DNA of 64,000 nt, taken from positions 62,001 through 126,000 of the forward strand of contig JAHBTD010000003.1 in the NCBI GenBank assembly GCA_019638775.1. The letters run 5' to 3'. Below the pieces are notes generated by a model. It was not told where the DNA came from. It did not search any database and worked only from the letters and a program-made list of their open reading frames with translations. Positions 9,205 to 18,062 of the stretch are shown piece after piece. A program made the translations under genes and the position numbers. Numbering within the stretch: the stretch's first letter is position 1; the number at the start of each line of letters is the position of its first letter. The stretch is from Fimbriimonadaceae bacterium. GTDB lineage: Bacteria > Armatimonadota > Fimbriimonadia > Fimbriimonadales > Fimbriimonadaceae.

Positions 9205-10203
9205 ATGCAATCGATTGAATCCCTCGAAAAGGAAGCAGCCTCTGCAATAGAGGCGGCAACGACGACCTCTGAACTCCGCGATGCGGAGATCAAATATCTC
9301 GGCAAGAGCGGTCTGCTGACCGGCTTGATGCGCAACATTGGCCAATTGCCACCCGAGGAAAAGCCGCTGTTTGGCAAGAAGGTCAACGAGGCTAAAGCAC
9401 GCCTTGAGGAGATTTTGGAAGGCCGGATGTCGGCGCTCAAACGAGCTGAGCAGAGTCAAGCGTTTGAGTCGGAGAGAATCGACATCACCATGCCGAGCCG
9501 CAAAGCAAATGGGGGCATGGAGCACATTCTTCGGCGGACCGAAGAGCGCATTCGCGAGGTTTTTGTTGGGCTTGGGTTCGAGTGTTACGACGGTCCTGAG
9601 CTTGAGGAGTTTCGATACAACTTCGACGCGCTGAACTATCCGCCCGATCATCCAGCGATGGATGAGCAGGACACCTTTTATGTGACCGATCGTAAGGTTC
9701 TCCGCACCCAATGCACCGCCATTCAGGGTCGCGTCTTCGAGAAGAAGAAGCCGCCACTCCGCTACTTCACGGTAGGCCGCACCTATCGGAACGAAGCGGT
9801 AGACCGCACACATTCACACACCTTCCACCAAGTTGACGCATTTATGGTTGACGAGGGGATTTCCATGGCGCACCTCAAGGGCACGCTTGGGGCATTTGCG
9901 CGGGCGATGTTTGGCGACGATGTGAACATCCGCTTTCGGCCCGACTTTTTCCCGTTCGTGGAGCCGGGCGTGGATTATGCGATCTCAACTCCCAAGCTTT
10001 TTAACGGCCGATGGGTCGAGCTTGGCGGCGCGGGCTTGATCCATCCGAACATCCTTGAGGCTTACGGGATCGACTCTGAGAAGTACAGTGGGTTTGCTTT
10101 TGGGCTTGGCGTTGAGCGCATCCCGATGATGCAGTACGGGATCGACGATCTGCGGCACTTTATGGAGAACGATCTGCGGTTCTTGGAGCAGTTTCAAGCG
10201 TGA
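9205..10203 (+). CDS. pheS: phenylalanyl-tRNA synthetase alpha subunit
   Basis: 332 residues. A helical N-terminal coiled-coil arm (residues 1-90, with LGKSGLLTGLMRNIG) contacts tRNA; the class II catalytic core follows. Motif 2 is seen as RYFTVGRTYRNEAVDRTHSHTFHQVD and motif 3 as GFAFGLGVERIPMMQYGIDDLR. It makes Phe-tRNA as an alpha2beta2 enzyme with PheT. Unusually, pheT is not adjacent: it lies at 36243-38300 on the other strand, 26 kb away, so the two subunits are expressed from separate promoters. Confidence 0.97.
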   Translation: MQSIESLEKEAASAIEAATTTSELRDAEIKYLGKSGLLTGLMRNIGQLPPEEKPLFGKKVNEAKARLEEILEGRMSALKRAEQSQAFESERIDITMPSRKANGGMEHILRRTEERIREVFVGLGFECYDGPELEEFRYNFDALNYPPDHPAMDEQDTFYVTDRKVLRTQCTAIQGRVFEKKKPPLRYFTVGRTYRNEAVDRTHSHTFHQVDAFMVDEGISMAHLKGTLGAFARAMFGDDVNIRFRPDFFPFVEPGVDYAISTPKLFNGRWVELGGAGLIHPNILEAYGIDSEKYSGFAFGLGVERIPMMQYGIDDLRHFMENDLRFLEQFQA

Positions 10204-10204
10204 G

Positions 10205-10250
10205 GGCCGAGGTCCGTGATCCGTAATCAGTGATCGGCGATCATCAATCT
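10205..10250. repeat. word-like degenerate repeat (GATCC/GTAATC/GATCGG)
   Basis: The short gap after pheS is built from variations on one word: GTGATCCGTAATCAGTGATC, then GGCGATCATCAATC and TACAATCAAC. It contains the near-palindrome TGATCGGCGATCA. It sits between convergent genes and may act as a terminator. Its style matches the gaps at 3926-4044 and 14322-14387. Confidence 0.35.
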
Positions 10251-11254
10251 ACAATCAACAGATTCTTGGGTGTGGCGAACAGCGTCACGGCCCCGCCGGT
10301 ATGCCAAAAGAGCACACGCCCCTTCAATTCGCCCTTGCCAACCATATCCATGAGCCCGGCAAAGGCTTTGCCGCTATAGGTCGGGTCCAACAAAATTCCT
10401 TCTGATCTCGCCACTTTCAGGATCGCCCGATTGCCTTCGGGGCTTGGGATCGAATATCCCTCGCCGAAGTAGTCCATGCGGAGGTCAAGGTCTTCGTAGC
10501 GGAGATTCTTGGGCTGTCCAGTGAGTTCGCCTAGCCCGATGGTAAGTTCGTGGACGTCGTGCTGGAGAACTTCATCGGGGTCGGGGTCGGCAGAGATGCC
10601 GATGACCTTCGTTGAGGAACCGGCAAAGGCAAAGGCGAGGCCCGCGTGGGTGCTTCCACTGCTGCTAGCAGTGACGATGGTATCGAACGGCTCTGCGCTT
10701 TGGGCCATGACCTCCTGAGCGGCAAGATAGAACGAGTAGGCCCCGAGAACGGAGCTGCCGCCGATCGGGATCTCAAATGTCTTCAACCCTATAGCTTGGT
10801 ACTCGTGAGCGATGGCTTCCGCATAAGCTTCGAGCTGATCCCAGTCGCCATCGGGGAAGAGGCGCACATCCATGCCAAAAATCTCATCGGCAAGCACGTT
10901 GCCGCCAGAGGAGTCGGGTACGTAGTCAATGGCAGGTCGACCAGCCGCTGCATAGTAAGGCAGCCCCATTACAGCGGCTGCGGAGCGAAGTCCGTATTTG
11001 GCGCATGCGGCGGCAAGCTGGCGAAGGAAGTTCGACTGTGATGCTCCCATCCCGACCACGACCTCCGCGCCTTGTCGAAGAGCTTCGGCGATCAAGAATT
11101 CGAGCTTGCGCCCTTTATTGCCGCCAAGTGCAAACCCGGTGAGATCATCGCGCTTGATCCACAGATCGATCCCCAGCTCTTTCGAAAGATTGGGAAGTGC
11201 GTGCAAAGGCGTTGGGGTGACGATCAGATCGACTTTTTCAGGGACCGTTGGCAC
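10244..11254 (-). CDS. PLP-dependent D-cysteine desulfhydrase / ACC deaminase family
   Basis: 336 residues, the usual family length. The PLP lysine is in ALGGNKGRKLEF and the phosphate-binding region resembles the tryptophan synthase beta fold (TASSSGSTHAGLAF). WIKRDDLTG and VGMGASQSNFLRQLAAAC are typical of this family. The enzyme should release pyruvate or 2-oxobutyrate, ammonia and possibly sulfide from D-cysteine or a related amino acid; the exact substrate cannot be read. The open frame continues upstream to 11383, but the GTG at 11254 matches homologues and avoids overlap with the divergent gene at 11335. Confidence 0.85.
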   Translation of the reverse strand: MPTVPEKVDLIVTPTPLHALPNLSKELGIDLWIKRDDLTGFALGGNKGRKLEFLIAEALRQGAEVVVGMGASQSNFLRQLAAACAKYGLRSAAAVMGLPYYAAAGRPAIDYVPDSSGGNVLADEIFGMDVRLFPDGDWDQLEAYAEAIAHEYQAIGLKTFEIPIGGSSVLGAYSFYLAAQEVMAQSAEPFDTIVTASSSGSTHAGLAFAFAGSSTKVIGISADPDPDEVLQHDVHELTIGLGELTGQPKNLRYEDLDLRMDYFGEGYSIPSPEGNRAILKVARSEGILLDPTYSGKAFAGLMDMVGKGELKGRVLFWHTGGAVTLFATPKNLLIVD

Positions 11255-11321
11255 ATCTTGATTATGACTTTCAGCCTGGGTGCTTGTGGGGGGACGGACC
11301 GGTGGTGAGCTACGGGCGTCA

Positions 11322-11327
11322 TAATCT
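11322..11327 (+). promoter_or_regulatory. -10 box TAATCT of the 11335 gene, leaderless
   Basis: TAATCT, then GATAGGT, then ATG at 11335: a seven-base gap. This chooses the first of two close ATGs (11335, 11344). Confidence 0.5.
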
Positions 11328-11334
11328 GATAGGT

Positions 11335-11877
11335 ATGGCAAAGATGAGTCGAGGAAAAAAATGGGGGATCGCGCTGGTTGCACTTGTCGCGATTGGAGTT
11401 TTGGTCGACCAGTTCACGCCAGCACGCGAAGCGTTCATCCTTTGGCGAGCAGGTTCCTTCGACAAAGCGGACAAGGTCAAATACAGGGGCGATCTCGAAG
11501 ACAGTCTTAAGAAACTGCGGGCCGCTTTAATGCTCTATCACGACAGCGAGGGCCAGTTCCCAGATGCGGCAGGCTGGATGGATGCCATTCGCAATCGGGT
11601 GCGCACTGGAAACATGGCGGATTCGGAGGCGATGAAGAAGTTTATGGACCCCTCAGCCCAAACGGGCGCGGAGGGTGTTTATGGAATCGCGATGAACGAC
11701 GCTTTCAGCGGTCAGTACATCGACGATGTAAAAGACCTCGACAAGACCCCCCTTCTTTTTGTGAGCTCAGATACAAAGTGGAATGCCCACGGAACGCCGG
11801 AAAAACTCCTGCCTAAGCCAGCCCGCGAAGCTGGCAACTGGGCGATCATGGTGGATGGGAAGATACTGGAGTTATGA
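11335..11877 (+). CDS. membrane-anchored pseudopilin-like protein
   Basis: 180 residues. A basic N terminus (MAKMSRGKKWG) and one hydrophobic helix (residues 9-24, IALVALVAIGVLVDQF) are followed by a soluble domain. The segment SLKKLRAALMLYHDSEGQFP resembles the alpha-helix and loop of GspG-type pseudopilin domains, and the rest (GVYGIAMNDAFSG; NWAIMVDGKILEL) fits a pilin-like beta sheet. There is no canonical prepilin cleavage site (G/FTLxE), so it is probably a fixed membrane-anchored relative. It overlaps the next gene by four bases (ATGA). Function unknown. Confidence 0.65.
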   Translation: MAKMSRGKKWGIALVALVAIGVLVDQFTPAREAFILWRAGSFDKADKVKYRGDLEDSLKKLRAALMLYHDSEGQFPDAAGWMDAIRNRVRTGNMADSEAMKKFMDPSAQTGAEGVYGIAMNDAFSGQYIDDVKDLDKTPLLFVSSDTKWNAHGTPEKLLPKPAREAGNWAIMVDGKILEL

Positions 11878-12284
11878 TTCAGCGAAGCGGTATCCAACGT
11901 GCGCGGGCCTTCGCTGTTCTCATGGCGTCTGCTTTGACGTTTATGATTGAGAAAAAGACGCCGCAGTTGGGGAGCGCATCGCTAACCGTAGGCGGGGTGA
12001 TTTCGGCGGTTCTGTTTGGGGTAGGGCTGTTGATTCTCCGATCTGATATGAAGACCTTTCGAGGCGCATTGCGGCTCAAGAGTGGCTTTATGATGGTGGG
12101 ATTCTCGTGGTTGATTGCCGCGCTCACAACGGCGATGGTTGTCCCTCTCGTATGGGCGGGGGCTCCAGCGATCTTTGCGGGCTGCGGTCTGGCAGCGATT
12201 GGATTCGCGGTCCAACTCACAACCTTGTATCTTCAAATCCGTCGTGGGACCCCTTCTCGGAAAGATGCGCCGGATCAGCTATAA
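11874..12284 (+). CDS. small membrane protein, about four transmembrane helices
   Basis: 136 residues, strongly hydrophobic, with helices near 12-25, 36-55, 70-90 and 97-120 and a polar tail (RRGTPSRKDAPDQL). No family recognised. ATGA overlap with the preceding gene shows co-translation. Its stop codon lies inside the TATAAT box of the following dehydrogenase gene. Confidence 0.65.
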   Translation: MIQRSGIQRARAFAVLMASALTFMIEKKTPQLGSASLTVGGVISAVLFGVGLLILRSDMKTFRGALRLKSGFMMVGFSWLIAALTTAMVVPLVWAGAPAIFAGCGLAAIGFAVQLTTLYLQIRRGTPSRKDAPDQL

Positions 12285-12285
12285 T
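12280..12285 (+). promoter_or_regulatory. TATAAT -10 box of the E1 dehydrogenase gene
   Basis: A perfect TATAAT overlaps the TAA stop of the upstream gene (12282-12284). No good TTGACA is seen 17 bases upstream. Transcription would begin near 12292, giving a leader of about 55 bases that carries AGAGGT, a normal ribosome binding site, before the ATG at 12347. Confidence 0.5.
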
Positions 12286-12346
12286 TCAGCCAAGATTTAG
12301 CGGCCCGTCCGCGATCCTTTTTCAGCGCCGAAAAAGAGGTTTTCTC

Positions 12347-14314
12347 ATGTCCACCGTACCTGCTTCAGCAACCTTCAAAAAGCTCGATTTTCTACGCCTC
12401 ATGATGCTTAGTCGTGAAGGCGACCGACGAGAGGGCATTCTTCTTCGCCAGAGCAAAGGCTGGTTCCAGGTCGGTGGCTTGGGCCACGAAGCGCTTGCGG
12501 CATTTGCCTATTGTCTTCGCTCAGACGACTATATTTTTCCGTACTACCGAAGCCGAGCGCTGATGCTCGCACGGGGCATGAAAAATTCCGACTTGGCGAC
12601 GGCTTACTTTGCCAAGAGGGATTCCAGCTCGGGCGGACGCCAGATGCCGGGCCACTATAGCTCGCGCAAGCTAAATGTTTTTAGCGTCCCGACTCCTACC
12701 GGCGCGAACCTGCTACCGGCTTGCGGAACTGCTTGGGCAATGAAGCTGAGTGGGACGGACTCGGTCTGCTTTGCTAGCATCGGCGATGCTGCCTCCCGGC
12801 AAGGCGAATTCTACGAAGCGATCGCTTTTGCCGTACAAGAAAAGCTCCCGGTGATCTTTGTCATTGAGGACAACAAGTACGGTATCTCGACTCCGACAGA
12901 AAAGTTTATGCCGTTGAACCTCGGGGTCATCAATCCCGACCTTGTGGTTCACGTCAACGCTCGTTACGCCGAGAACGTATTGCAGGCTGGGCAAGCCGCA
13001 GTTGACAAGGCCCGCCGAGGCGATGGCCCAACGATTCTGTGGTGCGACCTCGACCGGCTGGGCAGCCACACCTCCTCCGACGACCACCGTGTGTACCGCG
13101 ATCTCGACGACATCGACGAGATGATGAAGCGAGACCCGATTCTCATCCTCAAGCAGGAGTTGGTGGACGCGGGCGAACTCAGTGAAGATGAGTTTGACAA
13201 GATTCAAGAGGAGTTAGCGGCGGCGGTTGATGCCGACTACCAGAAGGCGGAGACGCTGGAAGATCCACGCGCCGACGAAGTTCTTCTCCACAACTTTGGC
13301 TCAGAGACAGCGGCGACCATGCCCCCGATTCAAGCGGGCGAACGCCAGACGATGGTCAACACCATCAACCAAACCTTCCGTAAAGCGCTCGAAGAGGACC
13401 CGAAAGTTATCTTCTTCGGTGAGGACATCGAGGACCCCAAGGGCGGCGTGTTTGGCATCACCAAGGGGCTTAGCCAAAGTTTCCCGAAGCAAGTCTTCAA
13501 CAGTCCGCTTGCTGAGGCCACCATCGTCGGGGTCGCCGTCGGCATGTCGATCTTCGGCATGCGTCCCATTTTCGAGATTCAATTCATCGACTTTATGTCT
13601 CCAGGATGGAATCAGTTCGTCACCAACGTTTCGACACTGCGATGGCGCACGTATGGCGATTGGAAGTGCCCGATGGTTCTTTACGCCCCGTGCGGCGCGT
13701 ATCTGCCGGGCGGATCCTTGTGGCACTCGATGTCGAATGAGGCCTATCTGGCTCACACGACCGGTGTACAGGTGGCGATGCCATCAACACCCGAAGACGC
13801 CGCCGGAATCTTCTGGACGGCGATCCACGCCGACGATCCGACTGTTGTCCTGGTACCGAAGCACATTTTCCGAAAGCCGATCAATGTGACGAGCGTGAAC
13901 CCGGTTCCGCTTGGCAAGGCCCGTGTTGTCAAAGCTGGGGCAGATGTCACCGTCGTCAGTTACGGCAACTGTTTGGAGCTTGCAGAAGAGGCTCAAAAGA
14001 AGCTGGAGGGCGAGGTTGATCTTGAGATCGTCGATCTTCGGTCGATTGTGCCTTGTGACTATGAGACGATCAGCAAGTCGGTGGAGAAGACCGGACGACT
14101 TGTGGTGATCTACGAAGATAATCGAACGGCCGGATTTGGACAAACGGTCGTAGCGGAGATGACGTCGAAGCCAGAGCGCTGGAATCTGTTCTTGTCACCC
14201 CCGCAGATCGTCGCCCGCGAAGATGTTCCGATTGGCTTCCATCCGACGTACGAATATGCGGCATTGCCTGACGTCGATCAAGTGATCAGCGCAATCCGGG
14301 TAACAATGGAATAG
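12347..14314 (+). CDS. 2-oxoacid dehydrogenase E1, alpha and beta subunits fused
   Basis: 655 residues. The first half (about 1-340) is an E1 alpha: SKGWFQVGGLGHEA, the thiamine diphosphate motif GDAASRQGEFYEA with EDNKYGIS, and SHTSSDDHRVYR. The second half (from about residue 345) is an E1 beta: MVNTINQTFRKALEEDP, FFGEDIEDPKGGVFG, PLAEATIVGVAVGMSIFGMRPIFEIQF and a transketolase C-terminal domain. It decarboxylates a 2-oxoacid and passes the acyl group to an E2 lipoyl protein. The fused form is most often of branched-chain 2-oxoacid type, but pyruvate cannot be excluded. No E2 or E3 gene is nearby. Start fixed by AGAGGT eight bases before ATG; a longer upstream frame overlaps the preceding gene. 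Confidence 0.9.
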   Translation: MSTVPASATFKKLDFLRLMMLSREGDRREGILLRQSKGWFQVGGLGHEALAAFAYCLRSDDYIFPYYRSRALMLARGMKNSDLATAYFAKRDSSSGGRQMPGHYSSRKLNVFSVPTPTGANLLPACGTAWAMKLSGTDSVCFASIGDAASRQGEFYEAIAFAVQEKLPVIFVIEDNKYGISTPTEKFMPLNLGVINPDLVVHVNARYAENVLQAGQAAVDKARRGDGPTILWCDLDRLGSHTSSDDHRVYRDLDDIDEMMKRDPILILKQELVDAGELSEDEFDKIQEELAAAVDADYQKAETLEDPRADEVLLHNFGSETAATMPPIQAGERQTMVNTINQTFRKALEEDPKVIFFGEDIEDPKGGVFGITKGLSQSFPKQVFNSPLAEATIVGVAVGMSIFGMRPIFEIQFIDFMSPGWNQFVTNVSTLRWRTYGDWKCPMVLYAPCGAYLPGGSLWHSMSNEAYLAHTTGVQVAMPSTPEDAAGIFWTAIHADDPTVVLVPKHIFRKPINVTSVNPVPLGKARVVKAGADVTVVSYGNCLELAEEAQKKLEGEVDLEIVDLRSIVPCDYETISKSVEKTGRLVVIYEDNRTAGFGQTVVAEMTSKPERWNLFLSPPQIVAREDVPIGFHPTYEYAALPDVDQVISAIRVTME

Positions 14315-14321
14315 TCCAACT

Positions 14322-14387
14322 TACGATTGACGACTTAAGATTTAAGATTAGGAATTAACAATCATAATTCTTAAATCGTCAATCGTA
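14322..14387. terminator. long AT-rich inverted repeat between convergent genes
   Basis: TACGATTGACGACTTAAG at 14322-14339 pairs with the complement of AATTCTTAAATCGTCAATCGTA at 14366-14387, with two mismatches over about 22 bases. The loop repeats the same word (TTTAAGATTAGGAATTAAC). It is placed between the 3' ends of the E1 gene (+) and the AAA ATPase (-), as expected for a bidirectional terminator. Confidence 0.6.
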
Positions 14388-14398
14388 TTCCAAATTAG

Positions 14399-15901
14399 TT
14401 AGTCTCCGTCTTGCTTGCTCGCAGGGCGGGTTCTCATTTGAGCCCACTCTCGCAGGTCTTCAATCTCTTCCCGCATCATCACACTGAGGGGAACAATGGT
14501 TTTGCTTTCCTTCAATAGATCGTCCTGTGTGAGGTCTCTCCCCGCTTCAAATGCTGGATAAAGAGAGCCGGAGACGATCTGCTCGATCTCGGCGCCGCTA
14601 TAGCCCTTAGTTACTTTGGCAAGCTCTTCCAGATCAAACTTAGCAGGGTCGCGCTTTCGTTTAGAAATATGAATCGAAAAGATCTCTTTGCGCTCTTGCT
14701 TGTCGGGGAGATCAACGAAGAAAATGTCGTCAAATCGTCCCTTGCGTAGCATCTCTGGTGGGAGTTTTGAAACGTCGTTCGCGGTGGCGATAAGGAAGAC
14801 CGGTTTGGTCTTTTCTTGCATCCAAGTAAGGAAGGTAGCGAAGACGCGCGCGGTAGTCCCACTATCGCTCACACCGCTTCCCGACATCCCGGCAAAACCC
14901 TTCTCTATCTCGTCCATCCAGAGGACGCAAGGCGCGACGGATTCCGCGATTCGGACAGCCCGGCGCATATTGTCTTCGCTCTGCCCGACCAAGGAGCCGA
15001 AGATCCGCCCGACATCCATCTTGAGCATCGGGAGGCTCCAGTGGGCGGCGACGGCTTTCGCGAGCAACGACTTTCCGCAACCCTGCACACCAAGAATAAG
15101 GATGCCTTTGGGAACGGGAATGCCGAACTCCTTGGCCTTGTCGGTGAAGCTGGCCTTGCGCTCTTCAAGCCACTCCTTGAGGATTTCCATTCCACCAACG
15201 TCCTTCAGGCGGTTCTCTGCAGGGTAGTACTCCAAGAGGCCCGACTTGCGGACAATCTGCTTCTTTTCTTCAAGGATGACGCTGACGTCGAACTTCCGTT
15301 TTTCGACAAAGCTTCGGGCAAAGACGTTTTCAATCTCGTCAAGCGTGAGCCCCTGTGCCGATTTTATGAGCAGTTCTCGATCCTCGGGCTCCATCTTCGT
15401 GTCGATCTTTCCATCGCCCACCACCGCCGCAATGACCTTATCCAGCGACTCTTCGATCTGCTCGCGGGAAGGAAGTCCAAACTCAACGACGTTGACGTCC
15501 TTTTCAAGCTCGGTAGGGAGGTTTATGACTGGGCTGAGCAAAATGATGGTGATCGTGCGATCCCTGAGCCTGAGGGCAAGATCACGCAAGAGACGGATGA
15601 CCCGCGAATCCTTCATGTAGGGGTGAAAATCCCGAAGTAGGAAGACGCTGCGCTCGGGCGCTTCATGGATGAGCGCCAGCGATTCTAGTTCAGCTGGAAG
15701 CTGCGAGGGCGCTTTGGGGCCGCTCGTTCGTGGAACGTTGGGCTTGGTGCCCGATGTAATCGACCAGGTGTAGAGCGTTCGATCTAGCTTCTGGCACATC
15801 GCGCGAAGGGACTCTTCGACGCGGCGTTCCTCCCACGACACGAGGTACAAAATGGGGTACTTGGCGCGCACCAAAACGTCGATTTCGGCGATGGGGTCCA
15901 T
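14399..15901 (-). CDS. ycf46: AAA+ ATPase, Ycf46-like
   Basis: 500 residues. The N-terminal 225 residues resemble the substrate domain of cyanobacterial Ycf46 ([33 protein letters not shown]). The AAA module follows: Walker A GVQGCGKS (about residues 271-278), Walker [13 protein letters not shown], sensor and arginine finger region [15 protein letters not shown]. In cyanobacteria Ycf46 influences inorganic carbon use; elsewhere the role is unknown. Two ATGs compete (15910 and 15901). The first lies inside the TAATAT box, so the second, seven bases after the box, is chosen. Convergent with the E1 gene. Confidence 0.85.
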   Translation of the reverse strand: MDPIAEIDVLVRAKYPILYLVSWEERRVEESLRAMCQKLDRTLYTWSITSGTKPNVPRTSGPKAPSQLPAELESLALIHEAPERSVFLLRDFHPYMKDSRVIRLLRDLALRLRDRTITIILLSPVINLPTELEKDVNVVEFGLPSREQIEESLDKVIAAVVGDGKIDTKMEPEDRELLIKSAQGLTLDEIENVFARSFVEKRKFDVSVILEEKKQIVRKSGLLEYYPAENRLKDVGGMEILKEWLEERKASFTDKAKEFGIPVPKGILILGVQGCGKSLLAKAVAAHWSLPMLKMDVGRIFGSLVGQSEDNMRRAVRIAESVAPCVLWMDEIEKGFAGMSGSGVSDSGTTARVFATFLTWMQEKTKPVFLIATANDVSKLPPEMLRKGRFDDIFFVDLPDKQERKEIFSIHISKRKRDPAKFDLEELAKVTKGYSGAEIEQIVSGSLYPAFEAGRDLTQDDLLKESKTIVPLSVMMREEIEDLREWAQMRTRPASKQDGD

Positions 15902-15908
15902 CCCAGCC

Positions 15909-15914
15909 ATATTA
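15909..15914 (-). promoter_or_regulatory. -10 box TAATAT of the Ycf46-like gene, leaderless
   Basis: On the minus strand TAATAT, GGCTGGG, ATG: a seven-base gap. The box contains part of an alternative upstream ATG, which argues against that codon. Confidence 0.55.
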
Positions 15915-15975
15915 GCATGGGGTTGAGCGTATTGAGGGGTATTCAGGCTCTTTGGCTTGTTCGTGCGGTGTTGCT

Positions 15976-16740
15976 CTAGAGCCTCTGCTGGTTGGTCATC
16001 GTGCCCGCTGCCTTTTCTTGAGCTTGTTTGGCAAGGTCATCTTTTCCGGCGGCACGATAAAGCTCAATCACTTTTGTCCACGCTCTGGCTTCGTGGTAGC
16101 CCTTGGCAGATAGGAAAGTCACTCCCGATTCGGTTTGTGGGTCAACGATGACTTCGTTGTGCTGGGCGATCGCCTCTTCGAGTAGTTCCGCGAGATCGGC
16201 ATCCCTCTTGTTTCCCTGGGCAGCTGGCACAAGTTCATAGAGAACCCCGTAAAGAATTGGAGCTTTGCCCGAGGCGGGAGTTGTAAAAGTCTTACGTGTG
16301 AATTCAAAAGCTTTGTCGTAGTTGTCCAGCTTGGCCTCAACCTGCGCGAGTCGGAGCAGATCGTTTACACGCCGGTCTTCGTTCTTGGTTTTTTCCGCGT
16401 GTTCGACGGCCACCGTGAGCAGCTTTTGAGCCTCTTCCCACTTTCTCGCCAGTCTGAACACATCCCCGTACTTCCAGGCGGTCTGTGGGATTATTTTCGT
16501 GACGTCGATGTTCGCGGTGAGCTTATCGGCGTACTTGGCGAGGATGTCTTTGCCCTCTTCGTCCGTAATCTCCTTTTTTGCAACCCGTTCGTTGACGACA
16601 ATCGATGCCGTCTTGAGGTTTCGCATGAGGACCTCGGGGTCCATCACGCCAACATCGGCAGGATCGTTGGGATCGGGGGGCGGTTTGCATCCTGCGATGG
16701 CAATCAAGGCCACAAGCAGGATTCCAAAAAATCTAAGCAT
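15976..16740 (-). CDS. TPR-like lipoprotein at the end of the pyr operon
   Basis: 254 residues. The N terminus is a lipoprotein signal with lipobox IAIAGC (Cys near 17), followed by a proline-rich linker. The rest is alpha-helical with TPR-like repeats (WKYGDVFRLARKWEEAQKLLTVAVEHAE; LLRLAQVEAKLDNYDKAFEFTRK; EARAWTKVIELYRAAGKDDLAKQAQEKA). Function unknown; probably a periplasmic scaffold on a membrane. The ATG at 16740 shares one base with the pyrC stop (TGATG); a GTG one codon earlier is also possible. Its place in a pyrimidine operon may only reflect co-transcription. Confidence 0.8.
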   Translation of the reverse strand: MLRFFGILLVALIAIAGCKPPPDPNDPADVGVMDPEVLMRNLKTASIVVNERVAKKEITDEEGKDILAKYADKLTANIDVTKIIPQTAWKYGDVFRLARKWEEAQKLLTVAVEHAEKTKNEDRRVNDLLRLAQVEAKLDNYDKAFEFTRKTFTTPASGKAPILYGVLYELVPAAQGNKRDADLAELLEEAIAQHNEVIVDPQTESGVTFLSAKGYHEARAWTKVIELYRAAGKDDLAKQAQEKAAGTMTNQQRL

Positions 16741-18062
16741 CACATCACCGAGCGGTAACGGCTCCCTTCAAACTGTGAATCGCGATAAATCTCGCCTCCA
16801 CAGAAGGTTAGCATCGCTTTGCCCTTCATCTTATGCCCATCGAACGGGGTGTTTTTACTCTTGCTGAACGTCTTGTTGACGTCGAAGGTCCATTCGAGAT
16901 CGGGGTTGATGACGGTCACTTGCGCGATAGGAGTCTCCCCTGGCTTCAGGGTTCCCGCATCTAGTCTTAAGATACGCGCCGGGTTCGTGCTTAGTTTCTC
17001 AATCGTATTCAGGGGGCTTAGCAGTCCCTTGTGTGTGAGATGGGTGAGTGTGAGCCCAACAACCGTTTCTAAACCCACAATTCCAAACGGCGCTTCGTCG
17101 AAAGGCGCCTGGACCTCATAGCTGGCATGAGGGGAATGGTCGGTAGCGATGCAGTCGATAGTGCCGTCTTGGAGGGCTTGGATGATGATGTCGACGTCAA
17201 TCTGGGTCCGTAGTGGGGGCGTGATCTTGTAGTGGGGATCAAACTCTTTGACCATCTCATCGGTGAGGATGAAGTGGTGCGGAGAGACTTCGCACGTCAC
17301 CGGTGTACCGAGGTGCTTGGCAAGCCGGATGAGTTCAACCGTCCCCCATGTGCTCACACGCATGATGTGAAGTTGACAGCCGGTTTGCATCGCCAGAATG
17401 CAGTTGCGCATGACGGCAATGTCCTCGGCGCTTCGCGGGATGCCCTTCACACCCAGCATCGCGCTCATGGAGCCTTCATTCATGTGCCCGTCTTTGGAGA
17501 GGGATGCGTCTTCGCAGTGGGCCATGATCGGCATGTCCAACTGGAGACACATCTCCATCGCCTTCATCATGAGCGCGCTGTTCTGGACGGGCGCTCCTTC
17601 GTCGCTGGCGGCGACGACTCCCGCTCGTTTAAGCGCAGCCAGGTCAGAGAGCTGTTCGGCTTTGTTTCCCCGGGTTAAGGCGCCGACCGGGGCGACAAAC
17701 ACGCCTCCGGCTTCGGGAGATGCGGCTTTGTCGAGGATAAAGTCGATGAGTGCGGGGTTGTCGAGCGGCGGATCGGTGTTCGGCATCGTGCAGATGGTGG
17801 TGAATCCGCCTGCTGCCGCGGCTTGCGTTCCGCTGACGATGGTCTCCTTGTGCTCTTGTCCAGGTTCGCGAAGATGGACATGGGGGTCAACCAGGCCCGG
17901 GCAAATCCACATCCCGGTACAGTCATAAACCTCGTCCGCCAGATCGTCCATAGCTTCGGGGCCCATGTCCACGACTTGGTCCATGTCGATCAGCACATTG
18001 CCGATGATGTCGAGGTTTTGCGCAGGGTCGAGAATTCGCCCATTTTTAAGTAGGATGCTCAT
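16740..18062 (-). CDS. pyrC: dihydroorotase
   Basis: 440 residues, the type I (long) dihydroorotase. It closes carbamoyl-aspartate to dihydroorotate. Metal-binding motif DPHVHLREPGQEHKETI is intact; further ligands are in IMAHCEDASL, CEVSPHHFIL and CIATDHSPHA. The pyrB stop overlaps its ATG by four bases. Third gene of pyrR-pyrB-pyrC. Confidence 0.96.
   Translation of the reverse strand: MSILLKNGRILDPAQNLDIIGNVLIDMDQVVDMGPEAMDDLADEVYDCTGMWICPGLVDPHVHLREPGQEHKETIVSGTQAAAAGGFTTICTMPNTDPPLDNPALIDFILDKAASPEAGGVFVAPVGALTRGNKAEQLSDLAALKRAGVVAASDEGAPVQNSALMMKAMEMCLQLDMPIMAHCEDASLSKDGHMNEGSMSAMLGVKGIPRSAEDIAVMRNCILAMQTGCQLHIMRVSTWGTVELIRLAKHLGTPVTCEVSPHHFILTDEMVKEFDPHYKITPPLRTQIDVDIIIQALQDGTIDCIATDHSPHASYEVQAPFDEAPFGIVGLETVVGLTLTHLTHKGLLSPLNTIEKLSTNPARILRLDAGTLKPGETPIAQVTVINPDLEWTFDVNKTFSKSKNTPFDGHKMKGKAMLTFCGGEIYRDSQFEGSRYRSVM

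Noticed and set aside
11335-11877. true type IV pseudopilin
   Set aside because: Soluble domain looks pilin-like but the prepilin peptidase site is missing.
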